Assembly: GCA_018401415.1 (NCBI GenBank)
Contig: JAGYKV010000018.1
Location: 276,039 to 340,038 of the forward strand
DNA length: 64,000 nt
Direction: 5' to 3'
DNA from: Candidatus Nanopelagicales bacterium
GTDB lineage: Bacteria > Actinomycetota > Actinomycetes > S36-B12
Below the pieces are notes generated by a model that was not told where the DNA came from, ran no database searches, and saw only the letters and a list, made by a program, of their open reading frames with translations. This document shows positions 1-9,174 of the stretch, in pieces (the first letter of the stretch is position 1; each line of letters starts with the position of its first letter). The position numbers and the translations under genes are program-made.

Positions 1-504
1 CAGGTTTTTACGCAGGGAGAAAGCCTGGGTGGCATGCGAACTCCATGCGATTTCGGTGGCGTCACTCGGGCTCACCCACCGGTCAAAATGGAATTGGAAC
101 CAGCGACCGGCCAGTTCGGGCACTTCTGATCGGATGGTGGACCAACCAATCTCGGCGTGGGGAGCACGAGCCACGGATCCACCATGGGCACGGGCAAGGA
201 GTTGGCCACCGAAACAAATTCCGAGCACGGGGATTTCCTGCCGATCTGCTTCGCGGAGCCATTCGAGTTCGGGCAGTAACCAATTCCCAATGGTCGAGTC
301 GTCCCAGGCCCCCCACGGGGAACCCATGGGAATAATGACATCGAATTCACCGGGGTCGGGAAAAGCGAAGGAGACGTTGGGGCTGTTGTGGGATTCCACT
401 GGAACGACAACGACTTCAACGATCTCAAAGCCCCGCTGTGCAAAACGCTCGGCAATGGGACCGGGCGGGCTGACATGGTCATGTTCGAGAAACAGTGCGC
501 GCAC
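1..504 (-). CDS. Class I glutamine amidotransferase-like protein (partial)
   Basis: The gene runs off the left edge, so the C-terminus is missing. The start is a GTG at 504..502 with GGGAG four bases upstream. About 168 residues are visible. The motif VLGICFGGQLL, with the likely nucleophile Cys at residue 97, is the nucleophile elbow of class I glutamine amidotransferases of the stand-alone GMP-synthase-like type. The MGSPWGAWDD stretch near residue 60 fits the oxyanion region. A role in hydrolysing glutamine or a gamma-glutamyl compound is inferred; the substrate is unknown. It lies 8 bp downstream of the ABC permease gene and probably shares its transcript. Confidence 0.8.
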   Translation of the reverse strand, partial: MRALFLEHDHVSPPGPIAERFAQRGFEIVEVVVVPVESHNSPNVSFAFPDPGEFDVIIPMGSPWGAWDDSTIGNWLLPELEWLREADRQEIPVLGICFGGQLLARAHGGSVARAPHAEIGWSTIRSEVPELAGRWFQFHFDRWVSPSDATEIAWSSHATQAFSLRKNL

Positions 505-512
505 GGTACTCC

Positions 513-1364
513 CTAAGACGTAATATCTTTGCGATCAAATTTGTAGACAGCAAATCCAATGAGAAGAGTGAAAGCAATAATGGAATAAGACGTGCCGCGG
601 AGCATGTCACCCCACTCGATGTCCTTATTGAGAGCCCCGATCCAGGCGTTGCTATAAAAAGTCGGTAACCACTCGCGCAAGCCACCGAGAGCGTCAATTG
701 CGCCAAGAATATTGCTGACAATTACAACTACTACGGCTGTGCCCACCGCTCCGAGAGGGACGTCGGTGAGAACGCTCATGAGAAAAGCGATGCCTGCGGC
801 GAATAGGAGTGAAATGAATATGTAGACGCCGATTACGGTCATGCGATACATCGCTTCGGAATTGCTGAACGTTCCCGCTGTCGGCGTGGTGAGTGGTTCA
901 GAACCAAAAGCAATGAGCCCAACCAGATAAGAAAAGCCAACCAGTATCACAATCGATGCAATCGACAGGATGAGTCCCACGATCAACTTTGAGCGAAGCA
1001 ACTTCCGTCGCGGCACCGGCGCCATGAGGAGATAACGCAAGGTTGACCACGAAGCTTCACTGGCCACCGTGTCACCGGTAAACATGGCAACCAAAATCAG
1101 GAGCAGAAATCCCGACGCAAAAAAGATCATGGTGAGCGCGAAGTTCCAGCCACCCGCGGTGGCCAATCCCACCAGGTCCAGATCCCCGTCTCCGAATCCA
1201 CCACCACCGTCATTGTTAGCCGATGGGCCGAACTTGACCGCTGCAACAACAATGAGCGGCAGTGCGATCACCAAAATGAGGGCAATGAGAGTTCGGCGCC
1301 GTTTGAGCTGGCGGATCATTTCGATTCGAACTGGCAACGCACTTCGTGTTGAAATCTGGGTCAT
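513..1364 (-). CDS. ABC-2 type transporter permease
   Basis: The 283-residue membrane protein has a basic N-terminus followed by about six hydrophobic segments: near residues 24-45, about 75-100, about 125-150, about 175-200, about 205-225 and 255-275. This is the usual layout of ABC-2 permeases. Its ATG overlaps the stop of the upstream hydrolase-ATPase gene by one base (TGATG), so the two are probably translationally coupled. The partner ATPase is therefore the C-terminal domain of that fusion protein. The substrate is unknown; ABC-2 exporters move drugs, lipids or polymers. Confidence 0.88.
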   Translation of the reverse strand: MTQISTRSALPVRIEMIRQLKRRRTLIALILVIALPLIVVAAVKFGPSANNDGGGGFGDGDLDLVGLATAGGWNFALTMIFFASGFLLLILVAMFTGDTVASEASWSTLRYLLMAPVPRRKLLRSKLIVGLILSIASIVILVGFSYLVGLIAFGSEPLTTPTAGTFSNSEAMYRMTVIGVYIFISLLFAAGIAFLMSVLTDVPLGAVGTAVVVVIVSNILGAIDALGGLREWLPTFYSNAWIGALNKDIEWGDMLRGTSYSIIAFTLLIGFAVYKFDRKDITS

Positions 1365-3853
1365 CAGTATTTCCCTACCGTCAGGTCATCGCCGATCATG
1401 TCGAGGAAGACATCTTCAAGTCGTCCCCCCGTCTTCCCCGCCAGCAGGTCTGCCACCTCACCTACGGCAATGAGTTGTCCGCGGTGCATCACGACAACCT
1501 GAGAACAGGTTTGTTCGACTTCGCTGAGCATGTGACTAGACACGATCACGGTACGGCCGGTCGCGGCATAGTTCTTCATGACGTCGCGCATGGCTTTAAT
1601 CTGGGGCGGGTCGAGGCCATTTGTCGGTTCATCGAGCACCAAAAGATCTGGCTTGCCCAACATGGCTTGGGCGATACCGAGCCGTTGGCGCATGCCCTGG
1701 CTGTACGCCTTGACCTTGCGATCGATCGCACTGCCCAAATCGGCAATTTCCAAGACTTCCTCGAGATATGAATCGCCCGCACGACCCGATGCGCGCCAGT
1801 ACAGATCAAGGTTTTCTCGACCGCTGAGGTGGGGGAGGAATCCAGCGCCTTCAACAAGTGCTCCGACACGTGCCAGTACCGGTGCACCAAAGTAAATGGG
1901 GCGACCGAACACGTGAATATTGCCTTCTGTGGGTGCGATCAACCCCATGAGCATGCGCATGGTGGTGGTTTTCCCCGCCCCATTGGGGCCCAGAAGTCCG
2001 AGTACCACCCCGGGGGGTACTTCGAAGGAAACATCTGAGACCGCTTGGTATCCACCCTTATATGTCTTGCTTAAACCGGATATCACGACGGGGATATCTA
2101 CTTCGGCAGTATCCAGTGGAGCTCGAGATTCGCGAGGACGAAGTACAAAAAGGATTAACCAGACCAATGCCACCACTGGAATTATTGCGAGCAACCACAC
2201 CGCGTTAGAACTTTGTTGTACTTGTGTCAACGTGGGTACAAGTGGCAATTCAACACTGGGATTCACGAGTCCAACAGTGTAAATTCTTTGATCGAATGGC
2301 ATGCGGTAAGCCATGTCAGTCGTTGACACAACAAGTCGAAATGAATCCCCTGCATTGGCCGCCACAGCCACGGTGGGTAGGTCAACTGTCACGATTGTCG
2401 GGGTAGGCCCCAATTGATCGAAACGAATAGGTGCGACCAGACCTTGGGGAATAGAACCTCGGCCATTTGCCGCAACAACTTGCAAACTGGCAAAGAAAAC
2501 AGCGTCGGTGACCGGCAACGCGGAACTGAAACTCAGTTGCACGCGACTGGACCCAATCACTTGAGTGGAAGCGGTCAGTGGTGCGGTTTGGAAAAAGGCA
2601 CTCTGACCCGGGAAAGCCGATCCCACAAAAGATCCAAGGTTGCCGGCGATTGCGCCGCCGATACCGGGAAGTGACGTAATGGTGGCGGGGCTTGCCCCCG
2701 CTGGGCTCAGGATTTTTTGTGGTGGGCCTGCCATTGGTACTGACTCAGTTTCATTTCCAAAGAGCCCCGGATAGGAATTACCCGTGAGAACAACAGCATC
2801 GGGTCGAGTATTTTGGGTGGAGATTGCACCCGAGGGAATCGTCACTTCAAAAGGCAAAGCAACGGGGACATCTGAGTTAAGAAGATACTTTTGAAACCAC
2901 CGGGTAATGAGTGATTCGAGCCGTTCCCGCTCATTGATCCCACCGTCATGGCCCATGCCGTGCCACAACACGGAAACCGGTGTCTCAGGGTTCGCGGTCT
3001 TAATCTGCTCGGCATTTGCATTTGTTTGAGCTAGTGGGAACAGCGAATCTGCTTGTCCACCGCTGATCAGAGCCGGAACCGTGATCTTGTCCGTTACCGT
3101 GATGGGCGAGGAAGCGCGCATTAATGCTGCACTCTCAGGAGACACGGTTGCGGTCGTTGCAGACTCCGTATACGCCTTGCACCAGTCCGGGCTGAATCGG
3201 CCACACTCGGTTACCGAGCCATCCGGATTTGTTAATCCGACGCTGAAAAAGAACCCGGTCCACAAATCCTTGTAGGCACCGAGTTGATCACTGCCACTGA
3301 CACTCTGACCGAAAAGTGATGTTTCGAGGTCATTCCAGGTGATGTCGGAGGCGAGTGCATCAACCCGATTGTCATAGCCGGCCACCATGAGGGACAGGGC
3401 ACCTCCGTAGGAACCACCGGTGAAGCCAACGCGTGGGTCGCCGTCTGAATCAAGTGCCACTTCCGAACGTGTGGAGAGAAAGTCAATCAAAGCTCGGGCG
3501 TCGGCCACTTCAAATTCAGGGGAATTGACCGAGATCAAACCGGTTGACTCGCCAAAGCCGCGAGCCGAATAAGTCAAGACTACAAATCCTGCTTCAGTGA
3601 GTTTCTCCGCTTGGGTGCCCGCACCGTTTTTATCCCCACCGAAACCGTGGGCAATGACAACGGCGGGCGCTGGGATTTGCTCGGGCAAGTACAGATTGGC
3701 ATCCAGCGAAACGGAGTTGAGGTCGGTTGCCGAGTATGGGGCCCCTGGAATGCGCAGTTCTTCGGGCTCTGCTGCCTGAGCGGCGGGAGAAGTGATCAGG
3801 AGAGTGCTCAAGAGCAGAACCAATGCGGCTCCGGCACTTCTCACAAACTTCAC
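1364..3853 (-). CDS. Secreted S15-type hydrolase fused to an ABC transporter ATPase
   Basis: This 829-residue protein has an unusual domain order. An N-terminal signal peptide (hydrophobic core, then AAQAA) is followed by an alpha/beta hydrolase of the X-Pro dipeptidyl-peptidase/CocE type. That domain shows an early HGFGGD oxyanion motif, a nucleophile elbow GGSYGG near residue 149, a likely acid in GGQADSLFP near 265 and HGMGHDGG near 300. One membrane helix lies near 547-570. From about 588 to the end there is a complete ABC ATPase: Walker A GPNGAGKTT (about 625), signature YSQGMRQRLGI (about 718) and Walker B LLVLDEPTNGLDP (about 738). This places the hydrolase outside and the ATPase inside the cell. 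The coupled permease follows directly. Similar fusions probably exist in other actinobacteria (recollection, not checked). Confidence 0.85.
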   Translation of the reverse strand: MKFVRSAGAALVLLLSTLLITSPAAQAAEPEELRIPGAPYSATDLNSVSLDANLYLPEQIPAPAVVIAHGFGGDKNGAGTQAEKLTEAGFVVLTYSARGFGESTGLISVNSPEFEVADARALIDFLSTRSEVALDSDGDPRVGFTGGSYGGALSLMVAGYDNRVDALASDITWNDLETSLFGQSVSGSDQLGAYKDLWTGFFFSVGLTNPDGSVTECGRFSPDWCKAYTESATTATVSPESAALMRASSPITVTDKITVPALISGGQADSLFPLAQTNANAEQIKTANPETPVSVLWHGMGHDGGINERERLESLITRWFQKYLLNSDVPVALPFEVTIPSGAISTQNTRPDAVVLTGNSYPGLFGNETESVPMAGPPQKILSPAGASPATITSLPGIGGAIAGNLGSFVGSAFPGQSAFFQTAPLTASTQVIGSSRVQLSFSSALPVTDAVFFASLQVVAANGRGSIPQGLVAPIRFDQLGPTPTIVTVDLPTVAVAANAGDSFRLVVSTTDMAYRMPFDQRIYTVGLVNPSVELPLVPTLTQVQQSSNAVWLLAIIPVVALVWLILFVLRPRESRAPLDTAEVDIPVVISGLSKTYKGGYQAVSDVSFEVPPGVVLGLLGPNGAGKTTTMRMLMGLIAPTEGNIHVFGRPIYFGAPVLARVGALVEGAGFLPHLSGRENLDLYWRASGRAGDSYLEEVLEIADLGSAIDRKVKAYSQGMRQRLGIAQAMLGKPDLLVLDEPTNGLDPPQIKAMRDVMKNYAATGRTVIVSSHMLSEVEQTCSQVVVMHRGQLIAVGEVADLLAGKTGGRLEDVFLDMIGDDLTVGKY

Positions 3854-3989
3854 CTCACAACTCTACGTGGAAAGGGGCAACGAGGAAATCTCAGACTGTA
3901 ATTGCCGCAAAATCCGATACCCAATGATTGGCCGGGGTTGCAATCGGGCGTGATCATGCGAACCACCGGCAGCATGCCAAGATGGCCTC

Positions 3990-5745
3990 GTGAGAGATAA
4001 ACAATCGGGGGAACCGATCCTGAATCTTCGGGAATCGATATTGGGTCCTGAGCAAAGGGCGCGCGCCATCAACGAATTGGGTACTCGCGAATTCGATCTC
4101 TTGGTAATTGGTGGCGGAGTGACGGGGGCCGGTGTTGCTCTCGACGCCGCCTCGCGGGGACTTTCGGTGGCACTGGTGGAAAAGCGTGACTGGGCCGCCG
4201 GAACATCTAGTCGCTCAGGAAAGCTCTTTCACGGCGGTTTGCGCTACCTCGAACAATTCAATTTCGGTTTGGTTCGTGAGGCGTTACATGAACGTGGCCT
4301 CATGCTTGAAAAATTGTGTCCCCATTTGGTCCAACCCATTCAATTTATTTACCCGCTCAAGCACCGGGTGTGGGAACGGTGGTACATGGGCGCCGGACTG
4401 TTTCTCTACGACACCATGGGCGGCGCTGGCGCCGTTCCGCGTCACAAGCACCTATCCAAAAAACGGATTCTGCAAATGGCACCGGGATTGACTTCCGAAG
4501 GCATGATCGGCGGTATTTCATTTTATGACGCACAGGTCGACGATTCCCGCCACACCATGGAGTTGGTGCGTACCGCCGCTGCATTTGGTGCGGTTGCGGC
4601 CCCAGCACTTCAAGTGATCGGCCTCACGCATGATCACGTGGGCAAAGTGGATGGCGCGATCGTGCAGGACCTTGAATCAAAGAAGGAAATGCGGATTCGC
4701 GCACATCATGTTGTAAATGCAACAGGAGTGTGGACCGATGAAATTCAAAACTTTGCCGGTGGTCGCGCAGACTTCACGGTGCAGGCGTCCAAGGGTGTTC
4801 ACATTTTGGTACCGCGTGATCGCATCGATTCGACCATTTCAATTTTTGTTCGGGCCGAAGACAGTGTGCTGTTTGTCAGGACGTGGGGTAATCACTGGCT
4901 GATTGGAACTACCGATACTGCGTGGAATAACGAACTTGATCACCCGGCAGCGACATCTACCGACATTGAGTATTTGTTGCGCAATGTGAATCGAGTGCTC
5001 AATGTCAAATTAACCGAGGCCGACATAGATGGCGTGTATGCAGGCTTGCGCCCACTTATCAAGGGTGAAGAGGGCGCAACCAGTGACCTCAGCCGAGAGC
5101 ATGCAGTGCAAACGCCTGTCCCAGGTTTCACCACAATTGCTGGCGGTAAGTACACGACCTACCGGGTAATGGCGGAGGACGCTGTCAATGAATCAATCAA
5201 GCAGTTGAACCTTTCGGGAATTGCTATCGGTGCCCCTCACTCCGACACAGCACACATCCCACTCATTGGAGCTCGCGGGTTCGACCAAGCGGCACAGGAA
5301 ATTCGAAGTCAGGCGAACACATTAGGCCTGAGTGCGGTGACGGTGGACCGACTATTGCGTCGATACGGATCCATGGTGAGCGACCTCATTGTGCTCATGC
5401 GCAGTCGGCCCGGAATTGGCAAAACCAATCACAGATGGTGCCGGGTATTTGCGGGTGGAGGCCGTGTATGCGGTCACCCATGAAGGTGCCCTTCACATTG
5501 ACGATATCCTCACGCGTCGCACCCACCTCTCGATTGAGACACCCGATCAGGGATTGAGTGCTGCCATCGAGGTGGCCCAGATCATGGGAGCTGAATTGGG
5601 TTGGAGTATCGAGCGCACGGAACTGGAGTTGGACCATTATCGAAAGCGCGTGGCCGCTGAACGTGCTGCGCACAAAGTGCCAGATGACTCAGGGGCTCAG
5701 GCAGAGCGGAATCGAGTGCGGGATATTCGGCTGACTAAGGTATAG
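3990..5745 (+). CDS. glpD: Glycerol-3-phosphate dehydrogenase, frameshifted
   Basis: FAD-dependent GlpD oxidises glycerol 3-phosphate to dihydroxyacetone phosphate at the membrane and feeds electrons to quinones. The GTG start at 3990 is followed by the FAD-binding motif VIGGGVTGAGVALDAASRG (about residues 39-57), GTSSRSGKLFHGGLRYLE and the AGGKYTTYRVMAEDA motif. The frame set by the start closes at 5483 with unrelated residues. The expected C-terminal domain (RPELAKPITDGAGYLRVEAVYAV and onwards) continues in the next frame to 5745. Removing one base from the CCC at 5409-5411 restores a continuous protein of 584 residues, the normal size. So there is one extra base: a recent mutation or a sequence error. 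Confidence 0.9.
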
Positions 5746-5802
5746 ACAAGGCATTCAGCCGAGGAAACGCACTCGATATTCACAACTAAAGGAGCCACCA
5801 CC

Positions 5803-6075
5803 ATGGAGAAAGATCTTTCGGCCCAAGACGACGTTGAAGTAGGCGACGACCTGTCAATCAATATTGTTCTCGACGAAAATGACAACGTCATTGGTGCGAT
5901 CTCCGATGAAGTAATCGTGGCTACCAGTTCAGAAGGTTCGGTAGTAGACGAGATTATCGATGTTCTCGATGCCAATGGCGATCTCGTGATGGAAGATGAA
6001 AAAATTACGGTCTACGACTCGGATGCCAACATTGTGGCCCAGACTGAGGAGATCCGCATTCCCTTAGAAGGCTAA
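5803..6075 (+). CDS. Small acidic protein of unknown function
   Basis: The 90-residue protein is preceded by a strong ribosome binding site (AAAGGAG, 8 bases before the ATG). It is very rich in Asp and Glu, has almost no basic residues and no Cys, and shows alternating hydrophobic/acidic stretches (VIGAISDEVIV, VVDEIIDVLDANGDLVMEDE) that suggest small beta-hairpin repeats. There is no signal peptide or membrane segment. It sits between glpD and a secreted nuclease, and nothing in the context assigns a function. I do not recognise the family. The good ribosome binding site and the even composition argue that it is a real gene. Confidence 0.7.
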   Translation: MEKDLSAQDDVEVGDDLSINIVLDENDNVIGAISDEVIVATSSEGSVVDEIIDVLDANGDLVMEDEKITVYDSDANIVAQTEEIRIPLEG

Positions 6076-6149
6076 ATCTCTCGTGGTTATCCAACCAAGG
6101 GTGCACAACGCGCCTATACACATATAGTGTGCGTGGGGGGTTAAATTCC

Positions 6150-6995
6150 ATGAGTAGAACTGTCATTCGCTGGCGATCGGTTGTGGCAACGGCAGTAAGT
6201 GCATTTCTCGTCATTTCGATCCCAGTGTCAGATTCGGTGGCCGCTACCAAAGTGGATCCGCTGAGGATTCTTAATTCACTACCCGTGAGTGCTGAAGCAG
6301 GCTCTGGGTATAACAGAGAATTATTCCGGCACTGGTCCGATCTGGATGGCGATGGATGCGACACTCGTGAAGAAGTGCTGATAGAGGAACGTATTTCCGG
6401 TGATGTCCGCGGGTGCAAAGTTGTGAATGGCACATGGTTCTCCATTTTTGACGGCCAACGAACAAATAACGCTAGTACATTCGATATTGATCACTTTGTT
6501 CCATTGAAAGAGGCGTGGGACTCCGGCGCTTGGCGCTGGGACTCCAATACTCGTCAGAGATTCGCGAATGATCTCGGTTACGCACCTTCCTTGGTTGCAG
6601 TTTCTGCTTCATCTAATCGGTCAAAGTCGGATCGTGATCCGGCGGATTGGTTACCACAACGTGGGCGCTGTGCTTATGCGCGATCGTGGGTTGGCGTGAA
6701 ATTCCGTTGGCGTCTCAGCGTGGACAGCACGGAAAAGCGAGCCCTCACTCGAATATTGAAAGGGTGCAAAGGGAAAATCACAGTTCCTGGCCGTGCCCCG
6801 ATTGGCATAGATCCCCAGAGTGGGTCAAAGCCCGCGACTCCGAGCAAACCTTCCCGACCTGATTCCACCACCGACCCGCGTTTTTCAACGTGTGGTGAAG
6901 CAATCTCAGCGGGATATGGCCCTTATCAAGAGGGCAAAGATCCTGAATACGAGTGGTATATCGATCGGGACAGTGACGGATTCGTCTGCGAGTAA
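6150..6995 (+). CDS. Secreted HNH-family nuclease with C-terminal Excalibur domain
   Basis: I chose the ATG at 6150 because GGGGGG lies 9 bases upstream; an in-frame GTG at 6129 has no such site. The 281-residue product begins with a signal peptide ending near SVAATK. A DUF1524/HNH-like nuclease domain follows, with the metal-site motif FDIDHFVPLKEAWDSGA and downstream NRSKSDRDPADW. After a Pro/Ser-rich linker the C-terminus is an Excalibur calcium-binding domain: CGEAISAG followed by DRDSDGFVCE. The likely role is extracellular degradation of DNA for nutrients or defence. This architecture is common in actinobacteria. Substrate specificity is inferred. Confidence 0.85.
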   Translation: MSRTVIRWRSVVATAVSAFLVISIPVSDSVAATKVDPLRILNSLPVSAEAGSGYNRELFRHWSDLDGDGCDTREEVLIEERISGDVRGCKVVNGTWFSIFDGQRTNNASTFDIDHFVPLKEAWDSGAWRWDSNTRQRFANDLGYAPSLVAVSASSNRSKSDRDPADWLPQRGRCAYARSWVGVKFRWRLSVDSTEKRALTRILKGCKGKITVPGRAPIGIDPQSGSKPATPSKPSRPDSTTDPRFSTCGEAISAGYGPYQEGKDPEYEWYIDRDSDGFVCE

Positions 6996-7005
6996 CGCTC
7001 CCGAA

Positions 7006-8112
7006 TCACATATGTGGCAGTGGTAAGTAACTTACAGATGTGCCAGCGGGTGTATTACCCTCAATTACTGCGAAGCCGGTGGAGTGGCTAAGGCCGCGAA
7101 GCATGGCAGATCCATTGAATTCGGCGACAGAGAAGGTGCCTGAATGCGCCACCCCTGCAATTAAACGTGTGCCACTTTTGGTGTAAAGATCATGGGACGT
7201 GGTCAAGGTTTCCAGTGATGGTTGTGGCAGTCCCAGCACTGAATTAATAATCGGCTGGGCAAGAGTCAAGAGTCCAACAATTGCGGAAAGCGGGTTACCA
7301 GGGAGTCCGATCACGGGCAAAATCTTGTTGTCGGTTCGGGTGATTGTTCCCAGCATCATGGGGTGCCCGGGACGAACATGTACTCCATCAACGTGCATGG
7401 TGGCACCAAGTTTTTCAAGAACGGCGCGAAGAAAGTCACGGGGCCCCGATGCTGTTCCACCCGTTGTGATCACAATATCGGCGTTCACATTGCTCAAGGT
7501 TTCTTCGACTCGAGCGAGGGAATCGGTGCAGTGCGTGATGTCTGCAACCACCGCACCCATCCGGTTGAGCCAGCCGGGCAATTGTGGACCGAGTGAATCC
7601 CGGATCTTTCCTTGCTGGGGTATACCTTCAAATGTGAGTTCATCGCCAAAGACCAAGAGATGCACGGTCGGTTGAAGTCGAACAGACACGGAATCGTGGC
7701 CGGTAGCGGCCAAGATTCCAATTGAACTCGGCGAAAGTCGACTTCCGGCAGAAAGCATGAGGTCACCGACCCGACATTCTTCACCTGCCCTGCGAATATC
7801 TGATGAAGGTTCGAGGGTGGCCACCAACTGGTTGCCACTGAGAGTTCCATTTTCGCTTCGAATAATTGCGGTGGTTCCGCGAGGTATGGGTGCCCCCGTG
7901 CCAATCGAGCAAGCCTCGCCGGCACTTAATTCCCAGGTGGGAAATTCTCCAGCAACTACCTGGTGATTAACCAGCCACGGGCCGTCCCCGGCAACGGCCC
8001 AACCATCCATCGCCGAGTTGTCAAATGATGGAAGGTCAACGAGTGCGAGGTGGTCGAGGGCTAGAACTCGGTGATCCGAGTCAGACAAGGGAACCTTTTC
8101 AGTTGAGCCCAC
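7006..8112 (-). CDS. moeA: Molybdopterin molybdotransferase MoeA
   Basis: MoeA inserts molybdate into adenylylated molybdopterin during molybdenum cofactor synthesis. The sequence shows the family signature LPSFDNSAMDGWAV near the N-terminus, TTGGTASGPRDF in the central domain and LPGNPLSAIVG further on. The GTG at 8112 gives 368 residues, short for the family. In-frame homologous-looking sequence (SVGEVSWQKAREIAGSLVG) continues upstream to about 8184 with no ATG, GTG or TTG. The true start may be the CTG at 8184..8182 (GGAG just upstream) or the ATT at 8181..8179, overlapping the stop of the DUF6457 gene. It forms a minus-strand group with the DUF6457 gene and mobA. Confidence 0.9.
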   Translation of the reverse strand: MGSTEKVPLSDSDHRVLALDHLALVDLPSFDNSAMDGWAVAGDGPWLVNHQVVAGEFPTWELSAGEACSIGTGAPIPRGTTAIIRSENGTLSGNQLVATLEPSSDIRRAGEECRVGDLMLSAGSRLSPSSIGILAATGHDSVSVRLQPTVHLLVFGDELTFEGIPQQGKIRDSLGPQLPGWLNRMGAVVADITHCTDSLARVEETLSNVNADIVITTGGTASGPRDFLRAVLEKLGATMHVDGVHVRPGHPMMLGTITRTDNKILPVIGLPGNPLSAIVGLLTLAQPIINSVLGLPQPSLETLTTSHDLYTKSGTRLIAGVAHSGTFSVAEFNGSAMLRGLSHSTGFAVIEGNTPAGTSVSYLPLPHM

Positions 8113-8176
8113 CCCTACGAGGGACCCGGCAATCTCACGTGCTTTTTGCCACGAGACTTCCCCTACCGATGTGGTG

Positions 8177-8419
8177 CTAATCAGCTTGCTCCGCGTCCCA
8201 ATTCACCGCGAGTTGCCCGACCCGCTGTGCGACATCGGCGGGGTCTGCACCCTGAGCGACAGCAATTCCCATGAGATAGGTGGAAAGTGGGGCGGCTGGT
8301 CGTTCCACATTATGGGCCGCGTCGCGCGCAACCGCCAGAATTTCCTTCATCAGGGAATCTGACACAACGACCCCCTGTAAAGACAATTCGGACACAACAG
8401 CTTCTATCCATTTATCCAT
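8177..8419 (-). CDS. DUF6457 domain protein
   Basis: The 80-residue soluble protein begins MDKWIEAVVSEL and contains LMKEILAVARDAAHNVERPAAPLSTYLMGIAVAQG, the typical pattern of DUF6457. This helical domain often sits beside, or is fused to, MobA in actinobacteria. Here it is a separate gene 9 bp after mobA and overlapping the presumed start of moeA, so the three genes look co-transcribed. Its biochemical role is unknown; a helper role in molybdenum cofactor synthesis is inferred from context alone. Confidence 0.78.
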   Translation of the reverse strand: MDKWIEAVVSELSLQGVVVSDSLMKEILAVARDAAHNVERPAAPLSTYLMGIAVAQGADPADVAQRVGQLAVNWDAEQAD

Positions 8420-8428
8420 GTCCCAACT

Positions 8429-9019
8429 CTATTCACCCCATTCGCGAGCACGAATCGCGTGCGCGCGAACGAGATCCGCCGGGGTATTCACGTCCAAGAG
8501 AACCTCGGTGCTGGTCAGTGTTTCGGTGTGTGGGTTGTCAAGGTATGCCACTTTGGTCAACTTTGACACGAGATCCTGCATGCTCGCATTGCGCGGACCA
8601 CCCAACCGGTTAATAGCGTGAGCAATACTGGCCGTGTTGTATTCCGCACACAAATAATGTGGTTTTCCGTTGGTGTTCAAGGGAATCAGGGCTTCCTCAC
8701 CAGGGGGGAGTTTCTGCTGAAACAGCCATGGCACACCAAATGGCGTGTCCACCGCGATCACCCGGAAACTCACCGAAGATATATGCGGCAGTGCTGCATC
8801 AATGGCGGCAACCGGGCCGCCACCTGCAGGCTCCTCGCGGACATAGGTCACGGGGATATCGGTGTGTTCGCCAACCACCATTATCGGGGTACCCGGAGGG
8901 ATTAATCCGACTACAAACTCCAGGATTGACGAACCGCCGAAATCCACGGACGCCTTGTCCTGACCCATGCGCCTACTGGTACCACCGGTCAGGATGATCA
9001 CTGAGCCAGAATCATCCAT
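8429..9019 (-). CDS. mobA: Molybdenum cofactor guanylyltransferase-like protein MobA
   Basis: The 196-residue protein has a nucleotidyltransferase fold with the N-terminal signature LTGGTSRRMGQDKA (about residues 10-23). The later motifs EPAGGGPVAAIDAAL and IAVDTPFGVP are the positions where MobA family members bind GTP and metal. MobA attaches GMP to Mo-molybdopterin. A MobA/IspD-like transferase with another substrate is possible, but the neighbouring moeA and DUF6457 genes support the molybdenum assignment. It is the first gene of the minus-strand molybdenum group. Confidence 0.82.
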   Translation of the reverse strand: MDDSGSVIILTGGTSRRMGQDKASVDFGGSSILEFVVGLIPPGTPIMVVGEHTDIPVTYVREEPAGGGPVAAIDAALPHISSVSFRVIAVDTPFGVPWLFQQKLPPGEEALIPLNTNGKPHYLCAEYNTASIAHAINRLGGPRNASMQDLVSKLTKVAYLDNPHTETLTSTEVLLDVNTPADLVRAHAIRAREWGE

Positions 9020-9125
9020 GTCCGAACAATAATGGATTCACAGTTATACACATCTCAAAAAACTTATAGCGAGACCTGGGCAAAACCGCCATACTACTGC
9101 CATCGCTTACCAACCCAAGCGACAT

Positions 9126-9164
9126 GAAAGCCCGCGTGACAGCCCCCCAGTTGCGCGGGCTTTC
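9126..9164 (-). terminator. Hairpin terminator downstream of the 9.3-10.9 kb gene
   Basis: An 11-bp perfect stem (GAAAGCCCGCG, 9126-9136, with CGCGGGCTTTC, 9154-9164) surrounds a 17-nt loop. The stem ends in TTTC in either direction but lacks a long T run. It lies beyond the 36-bp repeat array, between two minus-strand genes, and most likely ends the transcript of the gene at 9324-10864. It would be inside that gene if the frameshifted reading frame were taken at face value, which is one reason to reject that longer frame. Confidence 0.55.
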
Positions 9165-9174
9165 TCCTGTTCAT

